A stretch of 64,000 nt of DNA from Phyllobacterium sp. 628 (GTDB lineage Bacteria > Pseudomonadota > Alphaproteobacteria > Rhizobiales > Rhizobiaceae). The stretch is taken from contig NZ_CP050301.1 in NCBI RefSeq assembly GCF_014189505.1, forward strand, positions 1,123,501-1,187,500, written 5' to 3'. Each line of letters opens with the position of its first letter. The stretch's first letter is position 1. Under the pieces are notes generated by a model. The model made no database searches. It worked only from the letters and a program-made list of their open reading frames with translations, and was not told the origin of the DNA. The translations under genes were made by a program, and so were the position numbers. This document shows positions 56,779 through 64,000 of this stretch, in pieces.

Positions 56779-56808
56779 TCCACCGGTACTTATATTAGTT
56801 CCGGTGGA
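56779..56808. terminator. Hairpin between convergent tctA and a small gene
   Basis: TCCACCGG (56779-56786) and CCGGTGGA (56801-56808) are a perfect 8-bp repeat around an AT-rich loop in which ACT and AGT can pair further. It starts 17 bases past the tctA stop and contains the stop codon of the minus-strand 54-residue gene in its loop. No T-run. Confidence 0.4.
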
Positions 56809-56959
56809 TAGCGCTGAACTGAACAGGGTCAATGCCAAGATTACGCAAATCCGAGGCAACCGGCTGGTGACCGATACGCGTTGCAGAAGCAACAGCAACG
56901 GCACTGCCGAATACATTGAGGAAGCGGGTGATCTTGTTGGGCATATGTCTCTTGGTCAT
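56795..56959 (-). CDS. 54-residue conserved-looking small protein
   Basis: From an ATG at 56959, 54 codons encode a basic protein starting MTKRHMPNKITRFLNVFGSA and ending DLRNLGIDPVQFSAIHRN. AAAGGA lies eight bases before the ATG. The pattern of an N-terminal helix followed by a DLxxLGIDPxxF end recalls families of tiny rhizobial proteins, loosely like DUF1127 (which has a DIGI-type end), but I cannot name the family. The inverted repeat GCATC/GATGC (56974-56991) lies just upstream of the ribosome binding site. Confidence 0.65.
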   Translation of the reverse strand: MTKRHMPNKITRFLNVFGSAVAVASATRIGHQPVASDLRNLGIDPVQFSAIHRN

Positions 56960-57050
56960 GGCTCATTCCTTTCGCATCTATATTGCGATGCAACATAAAT
57001 AGGTGAGACTGACCAAATTCGTTAGGCCTGATTGTGCAGGGCAGCCATGC

Positions 57051-57346
57051 AAAATCGGAGGGTTAGAGCAAATTTTGTTTATTCGAAGCCAGTTCTGTTT
57101 CTCGGATGGCGAGGCAATCAACGCGGAAGGTAGCAAGGCCGATGTTACCCATCGGACGAAGCTGCCTGACAAAGTGGGTGTCCGCCAGCCGGAAACCCCG
57201 AAGGGCCGGGTGAATTTGGGTCAATTTCTGCGGGCTTTGACTTCGCCCGATGGGTAAACATCGGTCTTGTCAAACCCCTTGACCTTGCCCACAAATTCCC
57301 TCCGGCAGAACGGCTCCAAATAAACAAAACTTGCTCTACTGATTTT
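57051..57346. repeat. Large imperfect palindromic (MITE-like) intergenic element
   Basis: Arms of roughly 100 bases face each other about a centre near 57200. Outer ends: TAGAGCAA and TTTTGTTTATT (57064-57083) match the complement of 57319-57338 at 19 of 20 positions. Inner ends: 57134-57161 match the complement of 57241-57269 with two substitutions and one indel. Each inner end is itself a hairpin, CCGATG...CATCGG (57139-57155 and 57247-57264), and the centre is a third, CCGG-aaa-CCC-CGAA-GGG-CCGG (57189-57209). No transposase. It lies between the divergent small gene and the membrane-protein gene at 57450. Confidence 0.75.
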
Positions 57347-57449
57347 CGGGGCTTTTGTCCGTCAAATGGCGATATTGAGCCGCAGTTGCGTTAGTGCTAG
57401 CAGTGGTGCGCTTACCTGCCATTCAATGAGCCTCGGGGCGATAGACACC

Positions 57450-58574
57450 ATGCACGATCTGAAATCTGTTCTTAGTGAAGCTGCTGGCGACGGAATTATT
57501 TCAATAGATCAGGCAGAAAAGCTTGCTCCGTATCTCACGGAAAGAGGTGTTCGAGCCGATGATGTGCGTTCCGCCCACCATGAGGACGTATTGGGTGAGG
57601 TGGTTGACACTGAAACACCGCGGTTCGTGCGGGGCTTCCATGATATCCTCATAACAATCGGTGTCATTGTTGCACTCGTTGGCATATGGGGTATTGCGTC
57701 GATCATCCCCGTTTTCGTCGCGATTATCATTCTTGCCGAAATTCTTGTGCGCCGCGAACGGTTGGCGCTGCCAGCGGTTGCTTTGACGGCTGCGTGGACA
57801 GTGGCAATAGCGGCGGCAGAGGTATCGTATTATCCCGACGGACTTAAAAATCTGAGTGATATGATGCAGATTTTGGTCGTTATGGTGCCGTTTCCGGTTT
57901 TGTTGGCGGTTTTCTATTGGCGTTATCGCATTCCCCTGTCTCTGGCCGCAACTCTTGGCTCGGCGCTTGCTGTTTGTACTGTTCTCATCCTGTCTCTTCT
58001 TTCGAAGCTCACGGGATCGTCGAATTTCATCCTTGAGCACAGCCTGATATCTTCGCTGCTGTTCTTGATTGCGGCCTTAAGTCTGTTTGCCGTGGCCATG
58101 CGATTTGATCTCAAAGATCCGCTGCGCGAAACGCGCAATTCCGACGTGGCATTCTGGCTGCATCTCAGCACTGCACCGGCTTTGCTCTACGCCATCGTAT
58201 CCGTTATTTTCACGATGCAGAGCGGGTCAGCTACATTCACCCTGGCCAGCACACACACATCCGATGCGTTTATTGTCATCGCTGTCGTCTTGGTGCTGAT
58301 GCTTGTTGGATTGGTGATCGATCGCAGGGCGTTTGTCACAGCGGGCCTCGTTTCGCTTGGTGTCGCTCTGGCCCGGCTTTTCAAGGAGTCGGGAGCAAAT
58401 CCTGGTGGATATGTCTTCGTGATTCTCTTCATAGTCGGGCTGGTCGTTCTCGTGATTGGTGTTGGCTGGCCGTTCTTTCGCCGGGCAGTTCTGGCTCCGT
58501 TGCCGGACGCGATGCGGGCAAAGCTTCCGCCAGTTCGATGGGCTGAGGACAAGCAGCCGGCGGTGGAGCTTTGA
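57450..58574 (+). CDS. Polytopic membrane protein of unknown function
   Basis: About 374 residues: a soluble N-terminus of ~65 residues (LSEAAGDGIISIDQAEKLAPYL, a small helical segment resembling domains that precede some DUF2157-type membrane regions) and nine to ten transmembrane helices from IGVIVALVGIWGIASI on. No catalytic motif seen. The start at 57450 (MHDLKSVL) is chosen; the 28 codons upstream in frame reach almost to the palindromic element and do not look coding. Confidence 0.65.
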   Translation: MHDLKSVLSEAAGDGIISIDQAEKLAPYLTERGVRADDVRSAHHEDVLGEVVDTETPRFVRGFHDILITIGVIVALVGIWGIASIIPVFVAIIILAEILVRRERLALPAVALTAAWTVAIAAAEVSYYPDGLKNLSDMMQILVVMVPFPVLLAVFYWRYRIPLSLAATLGSALAVCTVLILSLLSKLTGSSNFILEHSLISSLLFLIAALSLFAVAMRFDLKDPLRETRNSDVAFWLHLSTAPALLYAIVSVIFTMQSGSATFTLASTHTSDAFIVIAVVLVLMLVGLVIDRRAFVTAGLVSLGVALARLFKESGANPGGYVFVILFIVGLVVLVIGVGWPFFRRAVLAPLPDAMRAKLPPVRWAEDKQPAVEL

Positions 58575-58626
58575 TCGACCCCAACTGCATGCGCTCAGCA
58601 CCTTGGGACAAAGTTCGTCTTCGACC

Positions 58627-58655
58627 TTGAAACTCTCATGCCAATTCGGTATATA
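58627..58655 (+). promoter_or_regulatory. Probable promoter of rimP-nusA-ylxR-infB
   Basis: TTGAAA (58627-58632), a 17-base spacer and TATATA (58650-58655) form a good housekeeping promoter with a leader of about 85 bases before rimP. The leader contains a T-run (CTCTTTTTTG around 58707-58716) without a clear stem before it. Confidence 0.55.
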
Positions 58656-58747
58656 GAACTTATATTCTTGGTCGATAGAACAGGGGTGGGTCCACACAGG
58701 TCCCGCTCTTTTTTGTTTCTTGGGGCCGAAACAGGGAAAATTCTTGC

Positions 58748-59410
58748 GTGACAGACGGCACCAAAACAGATCATGAAACGGCTGAAACAGCTGTGCATGA
58801 AGAACGTATTATAACCGAGACAGGCGTTGACGCCCGTGTTGCCGGTATTATCGAGCCCGTGCTCGAATCCATCGGTTTCCGCCTCGTCCGGGTCAAGCTT
58901 TCCGGGCTGAATGGCCTGACATTGCAGATCATGACCGAGCGCTTCGACGGCACAATGACCGTTGAAGATTGCGAACTGGTCAGCCGGACAATGTCGCCTG
59001 TGCTCGATGTGGAAGATCCGATCGACCGTCATTACCATCTGGAAGTTTCATCGCCCGGCATTGATCGCCCGCTGGTACGCAAGTCGGACTTCGTTACATG
59101 GACCGGTCACATCGCAAAAGTTGATACGTCGACTGTGCTCGGCGGACGCAAGAAATTCCGCGGCCGTATTGCAGCGGTTACAGCAGATGCTGTCACGATA
59201 GAGAGCGATCAGGCGAGTTATGGTGATGAGCCGGTGGTTGAAGTGCCGTTCGAGCTGATCTCGGACGCACGCCTGATGCTGACCGACGATCTTATCCGTG
59301 ATGCTCTGCGCCGCGATAAGGATTTGCGCGAAGGCCGTATTCCGGCGGACGGCGCTGACGGAACAGACGAGACCGAATCCGCTGACGCGGAACAGACCAA
59401 ACAGGATTGA
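58748..59410 (+). CDS. rimP: Ribosome maturation factor RimP
   Basis: A 220-residue 30S assembly factor. The family core runs from [20 protein letters not shown] to [17 protein letters not shown], followed by the SH3-like C-terminal domain. The N-terminus ([18 protein letters not shown]) and C-terminus ([17 protein letters not shown]) are acidic, low-complexity extensions. GTG start. First gene of the nusA operon. Confidence 0.94.
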   Translation: MTDGTKTDHETAETAVHEERIITETGVDARVAGIIEPVLESIGFRLVRVKLSGLNGLTLQIMTERFDGTMTVEDCELVSRTMSPVLDVEDPIDRHYHLEVSSPGIDRPLVRKSDFVTWTGHIAKVDTSTVLGGRKKFRGRIAAVTADAVTIESDQASYGDEPVVEVPFELISDARLMLTDDLIRDALRRDKDLREGRIPADGADGTDETESADAEQTKQD

Positions 59411-59474
59411 TCTTTCATACGCCCGCGGGAGAAGCGGTGCGGTGAACCCCAAGGGGAACTTCAAGGAGAAGAAC

Positions 59475-61076
59475 ATGGCAGTGAGTGCAAACAGGCTGGA
59501 ACTTCTGCAGATCGCCGATGCGGTGGCCCGCGAGAAGTCAATTGACCGCGAGATCGTTATTGCGGCAATGGCCGACGCCATTCAGAAAGCCGCCCGCTCG
59601 CGTTACGGTCAGGAAACCAATATCCGCGCCGATATCAACGCCAAAACAGGCGAGATTAAGCTGCAGCGTCTCCTTGAAGTCGTCGATAATGTCGAAGACC
59701 CAGTTACGCAGATCGGCATGGATGCTGCGCGCGACCGCAACCCTGATGCCCAGCCTGGCGATTTCCTCGCTGACCAGCTGCCGCCAATGGATTTCGGCCG
59801 TATCGCTGCCCAGTCCGCCAAGCAGGTTATCGTGCAGAAAGTGCGCGAAGCCGAGCGTGACCGCCAGTATGACGAATACAAGGATCGCGTCGGTGAAATC
59901 ATCAACGGCAGCGTCAAGCGCGTTGAATATGGCAATGTGATCGTTGATCTGGGCCGCGGTGAAGCCATTGTGCGCCGCGACGAACTGATCCCCCGCGAAA
60001 CATTCCGCTATGGCGACCGCGTTCGTGCCTATGTCTATGATGTGCGCCGCGAACAGCGCGGACCGCAGATTTTCCTGAGCCGCACCCATCCGCAGTTCAT
60101 GGCAAAACTTTTCACCATGGAAGTGCCGGAAATTTATGACGGCATCATCGAGATCAAGTCGGTTGCCCGTGACCCGGGTTCCCGTGCGAAGATCGCCGTG
60201 ATTTCCCGCGATTCCTCGATTGATCCTGTCGGTGCCTGCGTCGGTATGCGCGGTTCGCGCGTTCAGGCGGTTGTCGGCGAATTGCAGGGCGAGAAGATCG
60301 ACATCATTCCATGGTCGCCTGAGCCGGCTTCGTTCATCGTCAATGCCTTGCAGCCGGCAGAAGTTTCCAAGGTTGTTCTGGATGAAGATGCGGAACGTAT
60401 TGAAGTTGTCGTTCCGGATGACCAACTATCCCTGGCAATTGGCCGTCGCGGCCAGAATGTCCGTCTTGCTTCCCAGCTTACCGGCTGGGATATTGATATC
60501 CTCACCGAGCAGGAAGAATCCGAACGCCGCCAGAAGGAATTCGTTGAACGGTCCAACCTGTTCATGGAAGCACTTGATGTCGACGAGATGGTTGGTCAGG
60601 TTCTTGCTTCGGAAGGTTTTGCCAGCGTCGAAGAAATCGCCTATGTAGATGGCGACGAAATTTCCTCCATCGATGGTTTCGATGAGGAAACCGCCAGCGA
60701 AATCCAGCAGCGTGCACAGGAATATCTCGGCCGCATCGAAGCGGAACGTGATGCGCGTCGCAAGGAACTCGGTGTTACGGACGAACTGCGTGACCTGCCT
60801 GGCATGACCAATGCCATTCTGGTTGCTGTCGGCGAAGACGGTGTGAAGACGGTTGACGATTTTGCCGGCTATGCGGTGGACGAATTGACCGGCTGGCGCG
60901 AGCGCAAGGATGGCGAGACGATCAGCCATTCGGGCATTCTGTCGGCCTTTGAAGTGAGCCGTACCGAAGCTGAGCAGATGATTCTGACGGCGCGCCTCAA
61001 GGCAGGCTGGATCACGGAAGACGATCTGGTTGCTGTTGAAACCGACGAAGTGCCGGATGAAGAGGTCGCTGGCTGA
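59475..61076 (+). CDS. nusA: Transcription termination/antitermination factor NusA
   Basis: A 533-residue RNA polymerase-binding protein: N-terminal domain ([19 protein letters not shown]), S1 domain (~135-200), KH1/KH2 ([16 protein letters not shown] and [16 protein letters not shown]) and C-terminal helix-hairpin-helix acidic repeats. AAGGAG six bases before ATG 59475 fixes the start, although the frame is open further upstream. Overlaps the ylxR frame by 20 bases. Confidence 0.96.
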   Translation: MAVSANRLELLQIADAVAREKSIDREIVIAAMADAIQKAARSRYGQETNIRADINAKTGEIKLQRLLEVVDNVEDPVTQIGMDAARDRNPDAQPGDFLADQLPPMDFGRIAAQSAKQVIVQKVREAERDRQYDEYKDRVGEIINGSVKRVEYGNVIVDLGRGEAIVRRDELIPRETFRYGDRVRAYVYDVRREQRGPQIFLSRTHPQFMAKLFTMEVPEIYDGIIEIKSVARDPGSRAKIAVISRDSSIDPVGACVGMRGSRVQAVVGELQGEKIDIIPWSPEPASFIVNALQPAEVSKVVLDEDAERIEVVVPDDQLSLAIGRRGQNVRLASQLTGWDIDILTEQEESERRQKEFVERSNLFMEALDVDEMVGQVLASEGFASVEEIAYVDGDEISSIDGFDEETASEIQQRAQEYLGRIEAERDARRKELGVTDELRDLPGMTNAILVAVGEDGVKTVDDFAGYAVDELTGWRERKDGETISHSGILSAFEVSRTEAEQMILTARLKAGWITEDDLVAVETDEVPDEEVAG

Positions 61077-61749
61077 TAGCGAGAGACCTTTGTACGTGGA
61101 ACCGGAAATGAACGACAGGACATGCATTGTCACGCGTGAGGGCGGTTCTGTCGATGACATGATCCGGTTCGTTGCCAGCCCGGATGGAACGGTTGTCGCT
61201 GATTTGAAGCGCACCCTTCCGGGTCGGGGCTGCTGGGTGAAAGCCGAGCGGCGCTATATAGACGAAGCGGTCAAGCGGAAACTCTTTCCGCGTGCTTTGA
61301 AGGCCAATGTGACTGTCCCGGAGGATTTCGGGCTGGTTGTTGATCAGATGCTGGTAAAGTTTGCGCTGGGCAGTTTTGGATTGGCGCGCAAGGCCGGTGT
61401 TGTGGTAACAGGAGCCGCAAAAGTGGATTCTGCCATCCGCAACGGTACTGCGATGGTGGTTCTTCATGCCTTTGAAGCGGCGGAAGATGGCGTTCGCAAG
61501 CTTGACCAGGCCCGCCGTTCGGTAGTTTATGCCGGCGGACCAGATATTCCCGCCCTTTCATTGTTCGAAAGCAGTGAAATGGATTTGGCATTAGGCGGGG
61601 TAAATGTGATACATGCTGCCGTACTCAAGGGGAAGGCAGCTGCCGGGTTCGTTAAACGAGCTTGGCTGCTACAGCATTTTCGCGATGGCCTCACCGATCT
61701 GGCCGACGCTAAAGCGGCAACTGCCGCGAAGGAAACGGAAACGGAATGA
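61057..61749 (+). CDS. YlxR-L7Ae RNA-binding fusion protein
   Basis: A 230-residue protein joining a YlxR/DUF448 domain ([30 protein letters not shown]) to an L7Ae-like domain ([21 protein letters not shown]), the two small RNA-binding folds that are separate genes in firmicute nusA operons. Probably binds rRNA or RNase P RNA. Start could be 61057 ([11 protein letters not shown]) or 61108 (MNDRTC); the first overlaps nusA. Its stop overlaps infB (ATGA). Confidence 0.85.
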   Translation: MKRSLADSERPLYVEPEMNDRTCIVTREGGSVDDMIRFVASPDGTVVADLKRTLPGRGCWVKAERRYIDEAVKRKLFPRALKANVTVPEDFGLVVDQMLVKFALGSFGLARKAGVVVTGAAKVDSAIRNGTAMVVLHAFEAAEDGVRKLDQARRSVVYAGGPDIPALSLFESSEMDLALGGVNVIHAAVLKGKAAAGFVKRAWLLQHFRDGLTDLADAKAATAAKETETE

Positions 61750-64000
61750 GCGATACAAAATCGACAGACGACAAGACGCTTGGCGTCAATAAAAAGACCC
61801 TGACCATAAAGCGGCCTGGCGTTGAACAGAGTACAGTGCGCCAGAATTTCAGTCATGGTCGCACGAAGTCTGTTGTCGTTGAAACAAAGAAGCGCAAGTT
61901 TAGCCTGCCGGATCAGAAGCCGGAGGCAACGCCCCCTGCTGCCCCGGCACCAGCTCCAGCGCCCGCAGTATCGGCGGCGCCAGCCCCGGCACCTGTAGCA
62001 GCGCCAGCGCCTTCGACGCCGCCAGCAGCAGCACGGCCAGCGGCTCCCCAGCCTGCGCCTGTTCAGGCAACCACTGCACCGGCCCCTGCGCCGCGTCCGG
62101 CAGCCCCTGCACCAAGTGCACCGGCAGCGTCTGCACCTGTGAGCGCGCGTCCCGCTGCTCCAGCCCAGTCGCAGCGTTCAGGACAGCAGCAGCCATACCG
62201 TTCAGCCAGTCCGCGTCCGAACGACCGTTCCGGCATGGTTCTGAACACACTGTCGACTGCCGAGCTTGAAGCCCGCCGCAAGGCATTGGAAGGTTCAAAG
62301 GTTCGCGATGCGGAAGACCGCGCCCGTGCTGCCGTTGAAGCTGCCCGCCGTGCAGAAGAAGATGCATTGCGCGCTCAGGAGCGTGAAGCCTCTGCTCGCC
62401 GTCAGGCCGAAGAAGAAGAGCGTCTGCGCAAGGAAGCCGAAGCCAAGCATCGCTCGGAAGAAGAAGCCCGCAAGCGCCAGCCGGAAACAGCCAAAGCCGC
62501 TGAAGAAGCTGCTCCCAAGGGAGCAGTGCCGCGCAAGCCTGTTGCTGAGGAAGAAGAAGAACGTCGCGGCGGAAGCCCTGCAGGCGCCCGTCGTGGCAAC
62601 AGCAGTGCAGCTCCAGCCAAGCCGGAAGTGCGCACACCCAAGGTCGTCAAGGGTGAAGACGAGCGCCGTCGTGGCAAGCTGACACTGGGCTCGGCGCTGA
62701 ATGATGAAGGCCGCAGCCGTTCGCTGTCCGCCATGCGTCGCCGCCAGGAAAAGTTCAAGCGCGGCATGCAGCAGGAAACGCGTGAGAAAATCGCACGTGA
62801 AGTTATTCTGCCAGAAACCATCACCATTCAGGAACTCGCCCAGCGTATGGCTGAGCGTTCGGTCGATGTCATCAAGTACTTGATGAAGGAAGGCCAGATG
62901 ATGAAAGCTGGCGACCTGATCGATGCGGATATGGCGCAGCTGATTGCCGAAGAATTCGGCCATACGGTTCGCCGTGTTGCTGAATCCGACGTTGAAGAGG
63001 GTATCTTCAATGTGCAGGATGATCAGGCTTCCTTCATATCGCGTCCGCCCGTGGTCACCATCATGGGGCACGTCGATCACGGCAAGACATCGCTGCTCGA
63101 TGCGATCCGCAAGGCCAATGTGGTTTCCGGTGAAGCGGGTGGCATCACCCAGCACATCGGCGCCTATCAGGTCGAGCAGAACGGTCACAAGATCACGTTC
63201 ATCGATACGCCTGGTCACGCGGCCTTTACGGCGATGCGCGCCCGTGGTGCACAGGCAACGGATATTGCTATCCTTGTTGTTGCAGCCGATGACAGCGTGA
63301 TGCCGCAGACGATTGAATCGATCAACCATGCCAAGGCAGCGGGTGTTCCGATCATCGTGGCGATCAACAAGATCGACAAGCCGTCGGCTGATCCGCAGAA
63401 GGTTCGCACCAGCTTGCTTCAGCACGAAGTCTTCGTTGAAACCATGGGCGGTGAAACGCTCGACGTGGAAGTGTCTGCCAAAACAGGCCTTGGTCTCGAC
63501 AAGCTGCTGGAAGCTATCCTGCTTCAGGCCGAAGTTCTCGATCTCAAGGCTGACCCGACCCGTACAGCGGAAGGCGTCGTCATCGAAGCCAAGCTCGATC
63601 GCGGCCGTGGTTCGGTTGCAACCGTTCTGGTCCAGAAGGGCACGCTCAAGCCAGGCGACATCATTGTTGCCGGCAGCGAATGGGGCCGTGTCCGCGCACT
63701 CGTCAATGATCGCGGCGAAAATCTGAAGGATGCCGGACCGGCAATGCCGGTTGAGGTTCTCGGTCTTGGTGGCCCGCCGCAGGCCGGTGACCGTTTCGCT
63801 GTCGTTGAGAGCGAAGCCAAGGCACGCGAGATTTCCGAATATCGCACACGTCTTGCCCGTGAAAAGGTTGTCGCACGTCAGGCTGGATCGCGCGGTTCGC
63901 TCGAACAGATGATGAGCCAGTTGCAGGTGACAGGCCTCAAGGAATTCCCGCTGCTCATCAAGGGCGACGTGCAGGGTTCCATCGAAGCCATTGCCGGTGC
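61746..64000 (+). CDS. infB: Translation initiation factor IF-2 (C-terminus beyond window)
   Basis: About 751 codons are visible with no stop. The N-terminus ([19 protein letters not shown]) is followed by a long Pro/Ala-rich stretch (about residues 58-150) and a charged Arg/Glu/Lys-rich helical region (about 160-350), both typical of alphaproteobacterial IF-2. The GTPase domain starts with G1 GHVDHGKT near residue 440, then DTPGHAAF and NKIDKP. It positions initiator tRNA on the 30S subunit. ATGA overlap with ylxR. Confidence 0.95.
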   Translation, partial: MSDTKSTDDKTLGVNKKTLTIKRPGVEQSTVRQNFSHGRTKSVVVETKKRKFSLPDQKPEATPPAAPAPAPAPAVSAAPAPAPVAAPAPSTPPAAARPAAPQPAPVQATTAPAPAPRPAAPAPSAPAASAPVSARPAAPAQSQRSGQQQPYRSASPRPNDRSGMVLNTLSTAELEARRKALEGSKVRDAEDRARAAVEAARRAEEDALRAQEREASARRQAEEEERLRKEAEAKHRSEEEARKRQPETAKAAEEAAPKGAVPRKPVAEEEEERRGGSPAGARRGNSSAAPAKPEVRTPKVVKGEDERRRGKLTLGSALNDEGRSRSLSAMRRRQEKFKRGMQQETREKIAREVILPETITIQELAQRMAERSVDVIKYLMKEGQMMKAGDLIDADMAQLIAEEFGHTVRRVAESDVEEGIFNVQDDQASFISRPPVVTIMGHVDHGKTSLLDAIRKANVVSGEAGGITQHIGAYQVEQNGHKITFIDTPGHAAFTAMRARGAQATDIAILVVAADDSVMPQTIESINHAKAAGVPIIVAINKIDKPSADPQKVRTSLLQHEVFVETMGGETLDVEVSAKTGLGLDKLLEAILLQAEVLDLKADPTRTAEGVVIEAKLDRGRGSVATVLVQKGTLKPGDIIVAGSEWGRVRALVNDRGENLKDAGPAMPVEVLGLGGPPQAGDRFAVVESEAKAREISEYRTRLAREKVVARQAGSRGSLEQMMSQLQVTGLKEFPLLIKGDVQGSIEAIAG

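Noticed and set aside
58681-58720. Apparent terminator before rimP (GC-rich stretch then T-run)
   Set aside because: The GGTCC elements are direct, not inverted, repeats and no stem precedes the T-run.
62295-63425. 376-codon antisense frame under infB
   Set aside because: It is a mirror of the low-complexity and GTPase parts of IF-2, with no independent support.
1-64000. CRISPR arrays, tRNA/rRNA genes, prophage or IS elements
   Set aside because: No regularly spaced repeats, no tRNA cloverleaf with a T-arm motif outside coding regions, and no transposase, integrase or phage structural gene was seen.

Overview
The window is chromosomal DNA from an alphaproteobacterium, most likely of the order Hyphomicrobiales (Rhizobiales) in the Phyllobacteriaceae/Brucellaceae range. 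This rests on gene order recalled from that group (rpmH-rnpA-yidC-yihA-argB, dapD-dapE, def-fmt-truA, tsaB-rimI-plsC-miaB-phoH-ybeY-corC-lnt-XRE-metK-trmB, rimP-nusA-ylxR-infB) and on protein style. No database search was possible. There is no phage, insertion sequence, CRISPR array, rRNA or recognisable tRNA. Most of the window is core genome with small accessory insertions.

Layout. 1-3260: two small secreted proteins and an MHYT-PAS-GGDEF-EAL cyclic-di-GMP protein. 3282-8714: a catabolic island with an ALDH7-type piperideine-6-carboxylate dehydrogenase, a 2-oxoadipate dioxygenase/decarboxylase (HglS family), a LysR regulator and an FAD amine oxidase; together they read as L-pipecolate/L-lysine breakdown through 2-aminoadipate to 2-hydroxyglutarate. 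8741-9204: a HicAB toxin-antitoxin pair. 9368-13177: EEP phosphatase/nuclease, phospholipase D/cardiolipin synthase and an orphan histidine kinase. 13273-18977: ribosome and membrane biogenesis (rpmH, rnpA, yidC, yihA), an ECF sigma/anti-sigma pair, and argB. 18978-23756: Lrp regulator with divergent phenylalanine hydroxylase, a diguanylate cyclase, a HAD nucleotidase, a DUF817 protein and a LOG-family protein. 23837-29090: dapD, dapE, a transporter, a ketopantoate reductase-like enzyme and a membrane protein. 29042-33139: the def-fmt-GNAT-truA operon and divergent rmuC. 33136-39060: CDF cation exporter, orphan hydantoinase subunit, malate synthase G and a small secreted protein. 39061-42642: a probable rearrangement zone with a HWE kinase, a DUF2066 gene that appears frameshifted, and an orphan VapB antitoxin. 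42642-53556: a long same-strand run for tRNA modification, ribosome maturation, lipid acylation and SAM synthesis. 53766-56762: a TctCBA tricarboxylate transporter. 56779-57449: a 54-residue protein gene and a roughly 300-bp palindromic repeat. 57450-64000: a membrane protein and the rimP-nusA-ylxR-infB operon, with infB running off the window.

The main themes are tight packing (many ATGA/TTGA overlaps and several tail-to-tail convergent overlaps with no terminator) and accessory insertions at the joints of conserved operons. The observations I rate highest are the lysine/pipecolate module, the palindromic repeat beside the short 54-residue gene, the DUF2066 frameshift next to a toxin-less VapB with its own palindromic operator, and a small crystallin-J1-like gene lodged between phoH and ybeY.
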